64,000 bases of DNA from an uncultured Methanomassiliicoccus sp. (lineage in GTDB: Archaea; Thermoplasmatota; Thermoplasmata; Methanomassiliicoccales; Methanomassiliicoccaceae), in contig CALUEU010000005.1 in assembly GCA_944319735.1 (NCBI GenBank), positions 62,001 to 126,000 on the forward strand, in the 5' to 3' direction. The notes under the pieces are model-generated. The model saw only the letters and a list, made by a program, of their open reading frames with translations, was not told the DNA's origin and did not search any database. Position 1 is the first letter of the stretch. Every line of letters begins with the position of its first letter. Below, in pieces: positions 9,521 to 18,262 of this stretch. The translations under genes were made by a program, and so were the position numbers.

Positions 9521-9973
9521 ACGCACTGATTTAAGCGGGCTGCCGCAGATCGGACAGTCAGGGTAATTTTTATCCCACTCCTTACGGCATCCTGTGCATC
9601 TGTATGTCCAGTTTATAACTTCTTTTATCTCTTTCATCCCTATTCCCTGAAATGAAATTTTGAGAATTTTGGCTACATTCTGAATTGAATAATCATCTGT
9701 GAGAATGGTGCTTTCCGTTTCAACAGCAAGTGCCAGCACATCTTTGTCTACCGGAGATAAGCGGAGGTCATCTCCTGATGTTGTTGATGCTTTTTCTATA
9801 GCGTCGATGAATTCTTGCGACGGTTCTTTAACTTCTATGAATTCATCCCAGTAATTCAGTCTGGGATCCTTATATTTCTTTAATTCAAAGATAACTCCCG
9901 GAACCGTATACAAAACCCCGTTTGGAAGATCTTGCATAGCGAATAAGGCAGAGCTATCCAATACGTATTTCAT
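9506..9973 (-). CDS. nob1: Nob1-type ribosome maturation endonuclease (PIN plus zinc ribbon)
   Basis: 155 residues. The N-terminal PIN domain begins MKYVLDSSALF, with acidic residues in DKDVLALAVE and ILTDDYSIQN that form the metal site. The C-terminal zinc ribbon has CTGCRKEW...CPICGSPLK. This domain pair is Nob1, which cuts the 3' end of the 16S rRNA precursor. The gene is monocistronic and convergent with the lipid operon. Confidence 0.88.
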   Translation of the reverse strand: MKYVLDSSALFAMQDLPNGVLYTVPGVIFELKKYKDPRLNYWDEFIEVKEPSQEFIDAIEKASTTSGDDLRLSPVDKDVLALAVETESTILTDDYSIQNVAKILKISFQGIGMKEIKEVINWTYRCTGCRKEWDKNYPDCPICGSPLKSVRSRKG

Positions 9974-10080
9974 AAAATCGATAAATACCCTTTACTTTCA
10001 AAAACTATTCGATGTTAATCAGTTATTTATAAAAAAATTCGCTCGCAATGACTAAATATGAATTTCGTTTTTTTAAAATT

Positions 10081-10332
10081 ATGAGTCAAATCGAAGTAGA
10101 CCAAGAAGTGATTGATTTCATCTTGGAAAATGATCAAGATTATCGCGTTTCAACATCCTGTTCCGGCCCTGTTGTAGTCCCAATTACCCTAAAAGCGCCC
10201 AAAACAACTGACTTGCAGGTAAAAATCGGGGAGCACATACTATACATATCAAAAGTGCAGGCCAGGTATATCTCACGTGTGACACCTGATATGCTTGACG
10301 AAATGAGATACCGTACCTGTTCAGTTTTCTAA
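10081..10332 (+). CDS. Small protein of unknown function
   Basis: 83 residues from ATG 10081 (MSQIEVDQEVIDFILEND); an upstream in-frame ATG at 10048 would add 11 residues of AT-rich, Phe-rich sequence. A TATA-like TATTTATAAA at about 10024-10033 predicts a start site near 10050, which favours 10081. The body is mostly beta-rich with a TSCSGPVVVP segment and a second Cys in the last five residues (RTCSVF). I do not recognise the family. It stands alone between nob1 and the convergent ThiI-like gene, with a hairpin terminator in between. Confidence 0.6.
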   Translation: MSQIEVDQEVIDFILENDQDYRVSTSCSGPVVVPITLKAPKTTDLQVKIGEHILYISKVQARYISRVTPDMLDEMRYRTCSVF

Positions 10333-10349
10333 AAATTATAATATGGCCA

Positions 10350-10373
10350 GGCCGCAGCATGTAAACTGCGGTC
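10350..10373 (-). terminator. Hairpin terminator between convergent genes
   Basis: GGCCGCAG pairs with CTGCGGTC (one G-T pair) around the loop CATGTAAA. On the minus strand it is followed by ATATTATAATTTTTAG, so it most likely ends the ThiI-like/csl4 transcript; it can also stop the plus-strand gene. Confidence 0.55.
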
Positions 10374-10376
10374 TAC

Positions 10377-11003
10377 TCACTCATATAGTTTGATTGAGCT
10401 TACAGACTTCTCTACAACTTCTGTAATGTTGAGAAGATTTTCCTGTTCCACTATCAAATCAATTGAAGTCATGGTGGCTGGCCTAAACGGAACGATTGTA
10501 CAGGAAACTCCTTTTCTTATTGAAATCTCATAAGTGCCGATTGTTTTTGCAATATTCTCTATTTCCAGCTTGTCCAAACCGATTAACGGCCGCACTACTG
10601 GAAATTCTAGCTTGTATTCCTCAGCTACTATATTCTGCAGTGTCTGGGACGCAACCTGTCCAAGGGACTCGCCAGTTGAAATAAAATCAGCACCTACTTG
10701 CTGAGCTAATTTTTTAGCAACTCTAAGCATTACGCATTTACAAACTACACACTGAAGATTGCCCCTGCATTTTTCCTTTATAGATTCTTGGCTTGGCCCA
10801 TGGGGAGCAACATACAGCGGAATCTTTCTGCCGAGTTCAGCCTCTAACCTATTTTTGAGATCAATGGCCTTTTCATAGTTTGAATCGTCTGAGTATGGCC
10901 TATTATCCATATGCAGAAGTGTTACTTCGCAATCATTTTTGCCGATCAGATAGGCGGCCACAGGCGAATCGATTCCTCCTGAAAGGAGACAGACCGTTTT
11001 CAA
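10377..11003 (-). CDS. ThiI-like PP-loop sulfurtransferase/adenylase without THUMP domain
   Basis: 208 residues corresponding to the C-terminal PP-loop domain of ThiI, the tRNA 4-thiouridine synthetase. It starts directly with the ATP pyrophosphatase motif LLSGGIDSPVAAYLI and contains STGESLGQVASQTLQNI and CTIVPFRPAT. A CxxC (CVVC) with neighbouring Cys lies at about residues 87-92, a feature of methanogen-type ThiI. The N-terminal NFLD-THUMP tRNA-binding part (about 170 residues) is absent, so RNA binding would need a partner or the substrate differs. It follows csl4 by 13 bases. Confidence 0.72.
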   Translation of the reverse strand: MKTVCLLSGGIDSPVAAYLIGKNDCEVTLLHMDNRPYSDDSNYEKAIDLKNRLEAELGRKIPLYVAPHGPSQESIKEKCRGNLQCVVCKCVMLRVAKKLAQQVGADFISTGESLGQVASQTLQNIVAEEYKLEFPVVRPLIGLDKLEIENIAKTIGTYEISIRKGVSCTIVPFRPATMTSIDLIVEQENLLNITEVVEKSVSSIKLYE

Positions 11004-11016
11004 AAATCAAACCGCC

Positions 11017-11571
11017 TTAGAAATCTACGCAGCCATAATCATCTGCCATGGTACGGCTTTCTGTCCTTTCACAGGCTTTGCACTTCAAAACCTTTCCATC
11101 TGCTTCCAGCGGCTTTCTGCATTTCCTGCAAAGGGCCTTTATTGCTCCATAATGTGGTTCTTGTGTAGAGAGTTGTACAGATGGCTTTACCTGCAGTACT
11201 TTGGCTCTGATTATATCCCCTGGACGATATTCCTTTCCCACATCCTGAACGTAATCAGAAGACAGCTTAGATACGTGGATTGTAGCTGACTTGTCCCCCG
11301 TGATATTCCTATTATTACTGTCTGATGCAATGATTTCACACACAGCCATGCTTGCTCTCACATCAGTTATTCTGCAGAACACGCCGTCACCCGGTTTAAG
11401 AATATTAGGTGCATTCACAGGTTTCACAGTCGCAGTCATATCATCATCATTTAGTGAAAGCTTGCCTGCCACACTGGCACGGATTACCCCTTCATGCTCA
11501 TAAGTACCTTCTGCAGGTATATACTCTTCAACAACTGCAACTTCATCACCGGGTAAAACAAATTTACTCAT
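11017..11571 (-). CDS. csl4: Exosome RNA-binding subunit Csl4
   Basis: 184 residues: N-terminal domain MSKFVLPGDEVAVVEEY, central S1 domain (VFCRITDVRASMAVCEI), and C-terminal zinc ribbon CRKCRKPL...CKACERTE. This is the archaeal exosome cap subunit Csl4, which recruits RNA and DnaG to the exosome. It lies between an RNA methylase gene (upstream, 24-base gap) and the ThiI-like gene, giving an RNA-processing group. Confidence 0.92.
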   Translation of the reverse strand: MSKFVLPGDEVAVVEEYIPAEGTYEHEGVIRASVAGKLSLNDDDMTATVKPVNAPNILKPGDGVFCRITDVRASMAVCEIIASDSNNRNITGDKSATIHVSKLSSDYVQDVGKEYRPGDIIRAKVLQVKPSVQLSTQEPHYGAIKALCRKCRKPLEADGKVLKCKACERTESRTMADDYGCVDF

Positions 11572-11595
11572 ACTTTATCACCTTTAATTACTACT

Positions 11596-12198
11596 TTATA
11601 CTCTACTCATGTCGATACCAATCAGAATTACATTAGTATTCTTCTTCACCTTGTTATGGAATTGAAACATGTGAGGTATCGATAAGATATATTCTTTCTG
11701 TAAGAATATCTCTCCTCCCAGCGAATCAACCATCTTTTCAAGGAAGTTAATTGTTAATGAATTGTGAAGGCTGTATATTCTGTTTGCAGATTTACATGCA
11801 ATTTCCAGAAATGGTCTGTCAGCGTTCTTTTTTTGAGATCCAAAAGGAGGATTCATTATGATCGTGTCTGCAGTAATTTCAATATCTTTTATATCTGAAT
11901 TTATCAGATTGATTTCAGCACTGGCATTTTCTGCATTTACTACTGCTTCCGCATATGCTGCAGGGTCAATCTCTACCCCTGTTACATTTCCTCCGAGAAT
12001 GTATGCGCCTATGGAAAGAATCCCGGTGCCGCAACCCAGATCTAACACATCTTTCTCAAAAATGTCTCCGTTGGCGTATGAAATGAATAACATATCAGCT
12101 GCAATGTCTGCAGGAGTGCTGTATTGTTCCAAATCCGCCTTTGGAGATGAATGCGGTGGAACCTGCTGCAGCATCCTCTCCAACTCATTCTTTTTCAT
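11596..12198 (-). CDS. Predicted RNA N6-adenine methyltransferase (COG2263, METTL5-like)
   Basis: 200 residues. SAM-binding motif I is VLDLGCGTGILSIGA; the catalytic NPPF motif (IIMNPPFGSQKKNADRPFL) is that of amino-methyltransferases acting on adenine. Overall it matches the archaeal COG2263 group related to METTL5, which modifies small-subunit rRNA. Its ATG overlaps the stop of the XRE-CBS gene, and csl4 lies downstream. Confidence 0.8.
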   Translation of the reverse strand: MKKNELERMLQQVPPHSSPKADLEQYSTPADIAADMLFISYANGDIFEKDVLDLGCGTGILSIGAYILGGNVTGVEIDPAAYAEAVVNAENASAEINLINSDIKDIEITADTIIMNPPFGSQKKNADRPFLEIACKSANRIYSLHNSLTINFLEKMVDSLGGEIFLQKEYILSIPHMFQFHNKVKKNTNVILIGIDMSRV

Positions 12199-12833
12199 TG
12201 AAGTCCCAAACCGAGATAATCTGAACTTGTTAAAATATTGGAGACAACTCCTTTTTTCTTTATGAGAACAGCGTCTTCATGATGAAGATGAATGGCTGCT
12301 ATCTCTATTGGTGTGCTTTCATCCAGGATGGTAAACGGAGGTCCCATAATCTCTCCAACTTTTGTAAGCATAATCTTTTTGGAATCTGTATTGTCTCTAC
12401 ACTTGCCAAGAATGTAATCCTTTATCAGATCTTCACTTATCCCTCCCACAACCTGACCTTTTTTCATTACTGGGAGCTGTGCATAGTGTCCTTTAAGCAT
12501 TTTTTCAATTGTCTCCACCAATGAAGTTTCTGGACCAACACAGATTATTTTTCTAGATGCCAGATCTCCAACTGTAAATTGTATTTCCAATTCATCACTG
12601 CTGAGTAATCTGTTTTTTATAATTTCTTCAAAAGCGTTGAATATTGCTCGCACTTTTTCATACGAGGGATCAACCTTTTCACTTTCAATTTTGGCTATCA
12701 GGGATTGCGACACTCCAGAAACTTTTGCTAGTTCGCGCTGAGAAATATCCAGCTTGAGTCTTATTTGTTTAATTTTATCTAATGATGGTAGCTGTGGTAT
12801 CAAAGCTAGCGCGGAAAACGTCATCGGAATCAT
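12195..12833 (-). CDS. XRE-type HTH regulator with CBS pair
   Basis: About 210 residues. N-terminal helix-turn-helix with RLKLDISQRELAKVSGVSQS and LIAKIESEKVDPSYEKV, then two CBS motifs (VGDLASRKIICVGPETSL... and VGEIMGPPFTILDESTP...). This is the archaeal HTH-CBS regulator type. Start: the minus-strand TATA-like AATATATTT (12848-12856) predicts transcription from about 12827-12829, so ATG 12833 or 12824 is better than the longer 12872 form. Divergent from glutamate synthase. Confidence 0.78.
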   Translation of the reverse strand: MIPMTFSALALIPQLPSLDKIKQIRLKLDISQRELAKVSGVSQSLIAKIESEKVDPSYEKVRAIFNAFEEIIKNRLLSSDELEIQFTVGDLASRKIICVGPETSLVETIEKMLKGHYAQLPVMKKGQVVGGISEDLIKDYILGKCRDNTDSKKIMLTKVGEIMGPPFTILDESTPIEIAAIHLHHEDAVLIKKKGVVSNILTSSDYLGLGLQ

Positions 12834-12949
12834 ATTCACTTTTTGACCTAAATATATTCTCATTACCATCAAAACAGCTTATGCGCTACACAGTCTTCAT
12901 TTAAGATCTTTAGACAAATTGTTAAAAAATGCTAGATTTATAGACATTA

Positions 12950-12979
12950 TACGAATTACATAGGTATATTTTGTACGAA
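12950..12979. promoter_or_regulatory. Direct repeat of TACGAA between divergent XRE-CBS and glutamate synthase genes
   Basis: TACGAAT occurs at 12950 and again at 12974, 24 bases apart, in the AT-rich spacer of the divergent pair. The spacing is a little over two helical turns. A similar element occurs in other promoter regions here (see 45268-45280). It may be a regulator site, but short AT-rich motifs recur by chance. Confidence 0.25.
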
Positions 12980-13075
12980 TCTCTAGAAATTTACCATTTT
13001 TATGAGTTTTTGACCACAACTGTTATTAAGTCGAAGTTATTCGTCTCTTTAAGGCTACAAGATAGCGCGGGTGGA

Positions 13076-14323
13076 ATGACCGCAATGGTTGGAAAATCGG
13101 AAGCATCAAAACATTGCATTGGAGAACTCTGTGGGGAAATCACTGATTTTTCCAGGTTACCATCATATGGGGCTGCTAGACCTCCTGGTCTGTCTTCCAT
13201 AATGGGTGGATGTGGTATTGCTGGATGCATGGATCTAAACGGTGGAAAAATAAGAGGTGACAAAATAGCCAGAATGCTTTCCATAATGAGTGAAAGAGAG
13301 AACGGACTCGGATCCGGCTATGTCGCTTACGGGCTTTTTCCAGATCACAAGGATGAGTATTGCTTGCAGTTCTTTTTTGACAATGAAGAGTCAATGTTTG
13401 CTGTAGAAGAATGTCTAAAGAAAAGAGGTGAAATCACCAGAGATGAATGTGTTTACACAACTAATCATACAGATATACCACTGCCTCACCCCATGGTATG
13501 GAGATATTTTTTCGTTCCAAAATCCTCCTCTAATCCGAAATACAAAGATCCAGATCAGTGTATTGTAGATCTGGTAATGAACATAAACTTCTCCATCCAT
13601 GGGGCATTTTGTATCTCAAGTGGAAAAGACATGGCTGTGTTCAAAGGCAATGGCTTTTCCTATCAAATCGCAGATTACTATGATCTGTCCAGATATAAAG
13701 CTCAGATGTGGTGCTCCCACTCACGATTTCCTACAAATACTCCGGGTTGGTGGGCAGGGGCACATCCAATAAGTCTTCTGGACTGGTCTGTATGCCATAA
13801 TGGCGAAATCACATCTTATGGAGTCAACCGTAAATTTGTAGAGATGAATGGATACAAATGCACGCTTCTTACGGATTCTGAAGTAATTACCTACACTTGG
13901 GATATCTTAGTTAGAAAACACGGTCTGCCTCTGCAGGTTGCAGCATTTGCTATGGCTCCTATGTATTACCGTGACATGGAATTAATGAATGATCACAACA
14001 GACAACTCGCACAGCAGTTGCGTATCACATACAAAGAAGCATTTCTTAACGGTCCGTTTTCTATTTTAGTCGGTAGATCCCGTCCTGAAATTACTATGCT
14101 GGCAATGGCCGATCGTAAAAAACTGCGCCCGTTGATAATCGGTCACAACGAAGACGATGGCATGATCTACGCTGCTTCAGAAGAATGTGCTATCAGAATT
14201 GCAGATAATGATGCTTACACCTGGGTAACTAATCCAGGCAATCCGATGATTGCACGTGTCGGTGAAGGAATCATACGATATGGTACAGAGAGACCTTTCG
14301 AGGGGGCATTTAATGAACAGTGA
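13076..14323 (+). CDS. gltB1: Glutamate synthase, amidotransferase-type domain protein (archaeal GltB1)
   Basis: First of three genes that together replace the single large bacterial GltB. About 415 residues with the class II glutamine amidotransferase pattern: GGCGIAGCMDLNGG near the N-terminus (Cys nucleophile) and CSHSRFPTNTPGWWAGAHPISLLDW...CHNGEITSYGVNR. ATG 13076 or 13085 are the candidate starts; TTTAAGG at 13048-13054 predicts transcription starting about 13077, and GGGTGG also precedes it. It overlaps gltB2 by 11 bases. Confidence 0.85.
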   Translation: MTAMVGKSEASKHCIGELCGEITDFSRLPSYGAARPPGLSSIMGGCGIAGCMDLNGGKIRGDKIARMLSIMSERENGLGSGYVAYGLFPDHKDEYCLQFFFDNEESMFAVEECLKKRGEITRDECVYTTNHTDIPLPHPMVWRYFFVPKSSSNPKYKDPDQCIVDLVMNINFSIHGAFCISSGKDMAVFKGNGFSYQIADYYDLSRYKAQMWCSHSRFPTNTPGWWAGAHPISLLDWSVCHNGEITSYGVNRKFVEMNGYKCTLLTDSEVITYTWDILVRKHGLPLQVAAFAMAPMYYRDMELMNDHNRQLAQQLRITYKEAFLNGPFSILVGRSRPEITMLAMADRKKLRPLIIGHNEDDGMIYAASEECAIRIADNDAYTWVTNPGNPMIARVGEGIIRYGTERPFEGAFNEQ

Positions 14324-15821
14324 TATGTGGAAAGTACCTGATAGATTCCGACCAGTAATATCCTCATTATGTATTACTTGTAAAAAATGTATAAAAGAAT
14401 GTTCATATGATGTTCTTGAGTTTAACAATGGAGCAATTCATGCAAAGCACGGTTGTGTAGCATGCCAGCGCTGCGTAGAAATGTGCCCGCAGGACGCTAT
14501 CGAAATCCAGAGGGTCCCAGAAACTATGGCGCCTCATGGAACCTATACGGAACGACACAGGAGGGCCATCCTTTCTCAGGCAAACTCTGGAGGAGTATTA
14601 CTGTCATCATGTGGAACAGATATTCCATATAACAGCATATTTGATGACTTGTTACTCGATGCGGCTCAGGTAACAAATCCTGCAATTGATCCCCTCAGGG
14701 AGACTGTGGAAACCAAAACCTACCTCGGAAGCCGCAATGGAAGTTTACGCTTATCTTCTGAAGGCAGTTTTGCAGTCAAACCAGGTTGCGGCATAATGAT
14801 GGATATGCCTGTAATGCTCGGACATGTGTCTCTTGGTGCTGTAAGTTATAACACTCAAAAAGCACTATTCATGGCCGCCCGCAGATTAAACATCCTTGCT
14901 GGAACAGGCGAAGGTGGCCTTCACAGAGACTTCAGGGAATTTGCTCCACATCTCAACAGCGAAGTGGCATCAGGCCGCTTTGGAGTGAATCCTGATTTCC
15001 TGAAAGATGTTGCCTCCATTGAGATTAAAATCGGACAAGGAGCAAAACCTGGCCACGGAGGTCATCTCCCAGGTGAGAAAGTTTCAGATCTTATTTCTGA
15101 AACGAGAATGATACCTCTTGGAACAGATGCCCTTTCTCCTTATCCTCATCATGATATCTATTCGATCGAAGATCTTGAACAGCTGATCGCTACACTCAAA
15201 GAGGCTGTTAATTATGAACATCCAGTCGGAGTGAAAATAGCTGCTGTACATAACATCGCGGCCATTGCATCCGGAGCTGTTAGAGCAGGTGCCGATTTCA
15301 TAACTCTTGACGGTTTCAGAGGCGGTACTGGTTCAACTCCTAGGATCATAAGAGACCATGCCGGAATTCCCATCGAAGCAGCTGTAGCGGTTGTTGATAA
15401 ACGTCTTACAGAAGAGGGTCTCAGAAATCGTGTGACTCTCTGCGCTGGTGGAAGCATAAGGAGCTCCGCCGATATGATAAAAATGATCGCTCTGGGAGCA
15501 GACGTTGTGGGAGTATGTACTGCTGCGTTGATTGCCATGGGCTGCAGATTATGTCAATCATGTCACTTAGGAAAATGCTCATGGGGTATAGCAACACAGA
15601 AGCCAGATCTGGTTTCAAGGATGGATCCAGAACTTGGTGCCACAAGAGTAGTCAGGCTGCTCAGCGCGTGGAATGAAGAACTGAAAGAGATTCTTGGAGC
15701 TATGGGAATAGACTCTGTCGAGTCCCTTGTTGGAAACAGAGACAGACTCAGATATATAGGTCCCAATCCAAGAATTGCAGATATAATGGGTATAAAACAT
15801 GCAGGAGAGGGTTGGGGATGA
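14313..15821 (+). CDS. gltB2: Glutamate synthase, FMN/ferredoxin synthase subunit (archaeal GltB2)
   Basis: 502 residues from ATG 14313. N-terminal 2x[4Fe-4S] ferredoxin domain (CITCKKCIKEC, CVACQRCVEMCP), then the FMN-binding (beta/alpha)8 synthase domain with GAKPGHGGHLPGEKV, DFITLDGFRGGTGSTP and the 3Fe-4S Cys cluster CRLCQSCHLGKCSWG. It makes glutamate from 2-oxoglutarate and ammonia delivered from glutamine, probably with electrons from ferredoxin. Overlaps both neighbours, so the three are translated together. Confidence 0.92.
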   Translation: MNSDMWKVPDRFRPVISSLCITCKKCIKECSYDVLEFNNGAIHAKHGCVACQRCVEMCPQDAIEIQRVPETMAPHGTYTERHRRAILSQANSGGVLLSSCGTDIPYNSIFDDLLLDAAQVTNPAIDPLRETVETKTYLGSRNGSLRLSSEGSFAVKPGCGIMMDMPVMLGHVSLGAVSYNTQKALFMAARRLNILAGTGEGGLHRDFREFAPHLNSEVASGRFGVNPDFLKDVASIEIKIGQGAKPGHGGHLPGEKVSDLISETRMIPLGTDALSPYPHHDIYSIEDLEQLIATLKEAVNYEHPVGVKIAAVHNIAAIASGAVRAGADFITLDGFRGGTGSTPRIIRDHAGIPIEAAVAVVDKRLTEEGLRNRVTLCAGGSIRSSADMIKMIALGADVVGVCTAALIAMGCRLCQSCHLGKCSWGIATQKPDLVSRMDPELGATRVVRLLSAWNEELKEILGAMGIDSVESLVGNRDRLRYIGPNPRIADIMGIKHAGEGWG

Positions 15822-16624
15822 TGTCAATGTCTAGCAATATGATCAATTCAGCATTAGCTGCAAGTGAAACTGTAATCGATGCTACTGGAAAAGATCAATA
15901 CGGGCGTCCAATTGATTATAAAATAGTAAATAATGAAATACGCAGAGCTGTGTCAGAAGGAGTCAAAAATATCACACTTACGGGAGTAATGGGACAAAGA
16001 TACATAGCCACAGCAGTAGATAAAAAGATCAATATCTCCATCAACGGTACTCCTGGTAACAATTTAGGTGCATTCATGGACGGCCCTTTCATCGAAGTGT
16101 TTGGAAACGCTCAGGATATGACTGGAAATACCATGTCATCTGGTGAAATCATCGTTCACGGCAATGCCTGGGATGTTACAGGACTTTCTATGAGGGGAGG
16201 AAAAATATTCGTCAAAGGCAATACGGGAACCCGAGTGGGAATTCACATGAAAGAATTCGGCCAGATGTCACCACATATAGTAATCGGTGGAAGAGCCGGC
16301 GATTATCTCGGCGAATATATGGCGGGTGGAGTCATATTAGTTTTAGGTGAAAATATTCCTAAACAGATATCTCCAGTAGGATTAAGCATAGGTTCTGGCA
16401 TTCATGGAGGACGAATATTCATACGCGGAAAAGTCAATGCTAATCAGCTCGGAGTCGGTGCAAAGTTAGAAACTGTAAATGATGATGATTTAAAATTAAT
16501 TAATGAATTAATAAAAGAATATGAATCATGGTTTGGTTCATCATCCTCAGAAGGGGACTTCGTTAAAGTAGTGCCGTTCTCTTCCCGCCCGTTTCGTGGC
16601 CACTTTGATTCAACACCGATTTAA
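15818..16624 (+). CDS. gltB3: Glutamate synthase, GXGXG-domain subunit (archaeal GltB3)
   Basis: About 268 residues of beta-helix type with repeated glycine-rich turns (GTPGNNLGAF, GNAQDMTGNTMSSGEI, GNAWDVTGLSMRGGKI, GGRAGDYLGEYMAGG). It corresponds to the C-terminal structural domain of bacterial GltB. ATG 15818 overlaps the gltB2 stop as ATGA. Its stop overlaps the convergent Lrp-type gene by four bases. Confidence 0.9.
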   Translation: MMSMSSNMINSALAASETVIDATGKDQYGRPIDYKIVNNEIRRAVSEGVKNITLTGVMGQRYIATAVDKKINISINGTPGNNLGAFMDGPFIEVFGNAQDMTGNTMSSGEIIVHGNAWDVTGLSMRGGKIFVKGNTGTRVGIHMKEFGQMSPHIVIGGRAGDYLGEYMAGGVILVLGENIPKQISPVGLSIGSGIHGGRIFIRGKVNANQLGVGAKLETVNDDDLKLINELIKEYESWFGSSSSEGDFVKVVPFSSRPFRGHFDSTPI

Positions 16625-17067
16625 TTCGTACCAGGAAACCGCATTATCTCTTCCATGATGATGCGAACTTCCACATCTTTTAATCCTGCTGGGATGAGTT
16701 TACTTGAGATTATCGTATCAAGTGTTTCTGAATCTCTAGCCCTAACGCGGATTATCACTCTTCTGTCTCCGCTGACAGCCGAGACCTCCGCCACTCCGTC
16801 TACTCCATTCAGTTTTCTCAAGTCTCTTACAGCTACGCCATCTTCTACATCAGCGAGTACAATGGCATCTGCTTTCATGCCTGTAATCTCTCTGTCAACT
16901 ATCGCAGCATAACCAAGAATCACATTGTAGTCTTCCATCCGTCTTATTCTGTCTCTGACAGTAGACGGGGAGCGTCTGAGTTTGGCGGCTATTTCTCTAT
17001 ATGTTAACTTACCATCAGTCTTTAGAAGATTCAATATCCGACGGTTCATGTCATCAACGGCAACCAT
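16621..17067 (-). CDS. Lrp/AsnC family transcription regulator
   Basis: About 148 residues. N-terminal winged HTH (RRILNLLKTDGKLTYREIAAK, RRSPSTVRDRIRRME) followed by the RAM effector domain (GVDGVAEVSAVSGDRRVIIRV). ATG 17067 was chosen because GGAGAG lies six bases upstream; the open frame extends to 17127. Convergent with glutamate synthase, so it could control nitrogen or amino acid genes; the target is unknown. Confidence 0.85.
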   Translation of the reverse strand: MVAVDDMNRRILNLLKTDGKLTYREIAAKLRRSPSTVRDRIRRMEDYNVILGYAAIVDREITGMKADAIVLADVEDGVAVRDLRKLNGVDGVAEVSAVSGDRRVIIRVRARDSETLDTIISSKLIPAGLKDVEVRIIMEEIMRFPGTN

Positions 17068-17176
17068 CCAGTTTCTCTCCAGAATTAATGACGTAACCCG
17101 GGGCAGATAATACCTTCCATCTCTCAAAAATGAATAAATTACATTTGTAAAGAAAAAAGAGTTGATCGCTTTGCGA

Positions 17177-18250
17177 TCATAATGTTATGAATGTTGGAGT
17201 TTCGGGCTTAGGAGAGTAACAGGATTCGCTGGAATCTGTTATTTCCATGGGATATGTATTTTTTACAGAGTCTATAGCTGAACGTATTACGTTTCCTAAT
17301 TTATCTGGGTCAGATGTAACACGAGCATTTACAATCAACTTTGCTTCATCAGATACATATCTAGATCCATGGATACTATCTGTTTGTACGGAGTCACAAA
17401 CAAGAGACATTTTCACTCCTGCTGAAGGTGATGCAACTACTATTTTTACATGAGCTATTTCATCAGGTGTATATTCATTGGCAATGGATCTCATTATAGA
17501 CATCGAGAGATCATACATATCTATCTTGTCAAGAGGCTTCATTTGATTTATGGATGAATACCATGACATAGCAGATTTTTCAAATGAAAACTTAACTGTA
17601 TTCTCTCCTTTTTGGTTTTTAGTGCTGACAGATGAAGACATAATAATCTGTGCTATTTCATCAATGCCTTTCATAGTCTTTGAAGAGTACTTAATTATTG
17701 ACGCGTCTGGTGCAAGTTTTTTAATCTCTTCTTCTGCTGCTGTTTCTTCTTCTTTATTAATTAAATCCATTTTAGACATCAGTACAATTTCAGCTTCCTT
17801 CACTTGATGAGCTGGTATTAGTTTTTTAGTTGATTCGATATCCGCTGCCCTGATGCCGTCCACGACAACCATGAACGGAGCAACTTCGAACTCTTCAGGA
17901 TATTGCATTTTCAGCGGTTCGATAACAGATGACAGTATATTTGTAGAGGTTCCGATGGGCTCTGCGATTATGTAATCAGGACGTTTTATCTGCACGATCG
18001 ATCGAGCATTTTTAACAAATTCAGGAAATGTTGAACAGAAACAGCCTCCCACTATCTCGTTAACATCAAAGCCAGCATCCTGCACGTATTCCGTATCTAC
18101 CAGTGCATGTCCCTGATCATTTGTGATGATCGCGGTGCTTTTTCCATATTTATTTTTCAAGAGTCTTGCTATGTTGACCGTCAATGTGGTTTTGCCTGCT
18201 CCCAGATATCCACCTATAACTACAAATCTGGTACGTGTTTTTTCACTCAT
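17177..18250 (-). CDS. COG0523/CobW-like P-loop GTPase (metallochaperone family)
   Basis: 357 residues. Walker A GGYLGAGKTT at 13-22, a Cys motif GGCFC at 68-72 (the family metal site is usually CxCC), and SKMDL as the base-recognition motif. The family loads metals (Zn, Co, Ni) or cofactors into client enzymes. ATG 18250 has the SD GGTGA five bases upstream. The upstream Cys-rich HTH gene is in the same frame and is separated only by a TAG and four codons, so the two are one transcription unit and could be one polypeptide if TAG is read through. Confidence 0.82.
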   Translation of the reverse strand: MSEKTRTRFVVIGGYLGAGKTTLTVNIARLLKNKYGKSTAIITNDQGHALVDTEYVQDAGFDVNEIVGGCFCSTFPEFVKNARSIVQIKRPDYIIAEPIGTSTNILSSVIEPLKMQYPEEFEVAPFMVVVDGIRAADIESTKKLIPAHQVKEAEIVLMSKMDLINKEEETAAEEEIKKLAPDASIIKYSSKTMKGIDEIAQIIMSSSVSTKNQKGENTVKFSFEKSAMSWYSSINQMKPLDKIDMYDLSMSIMRSIANEYTPDEIAHVKIVVASPSAGVKMSLVCDSVQTDSIHGSRYVSDEAKLIVNARVTSDPDKLGNVIRSAIDSVKNTYPMEITDSSESCYSPKPETPTFITL

Positions 18251-18262
18251 TGTTTCACCATC

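Noticed and set aside
12971-13075. Longer N-terminus of glutamate synthase GltB1
   Set aside because: The extension covers promoter-like AT-rich sequence and has no similarity to the family; starts at 13076/13085 fit better.
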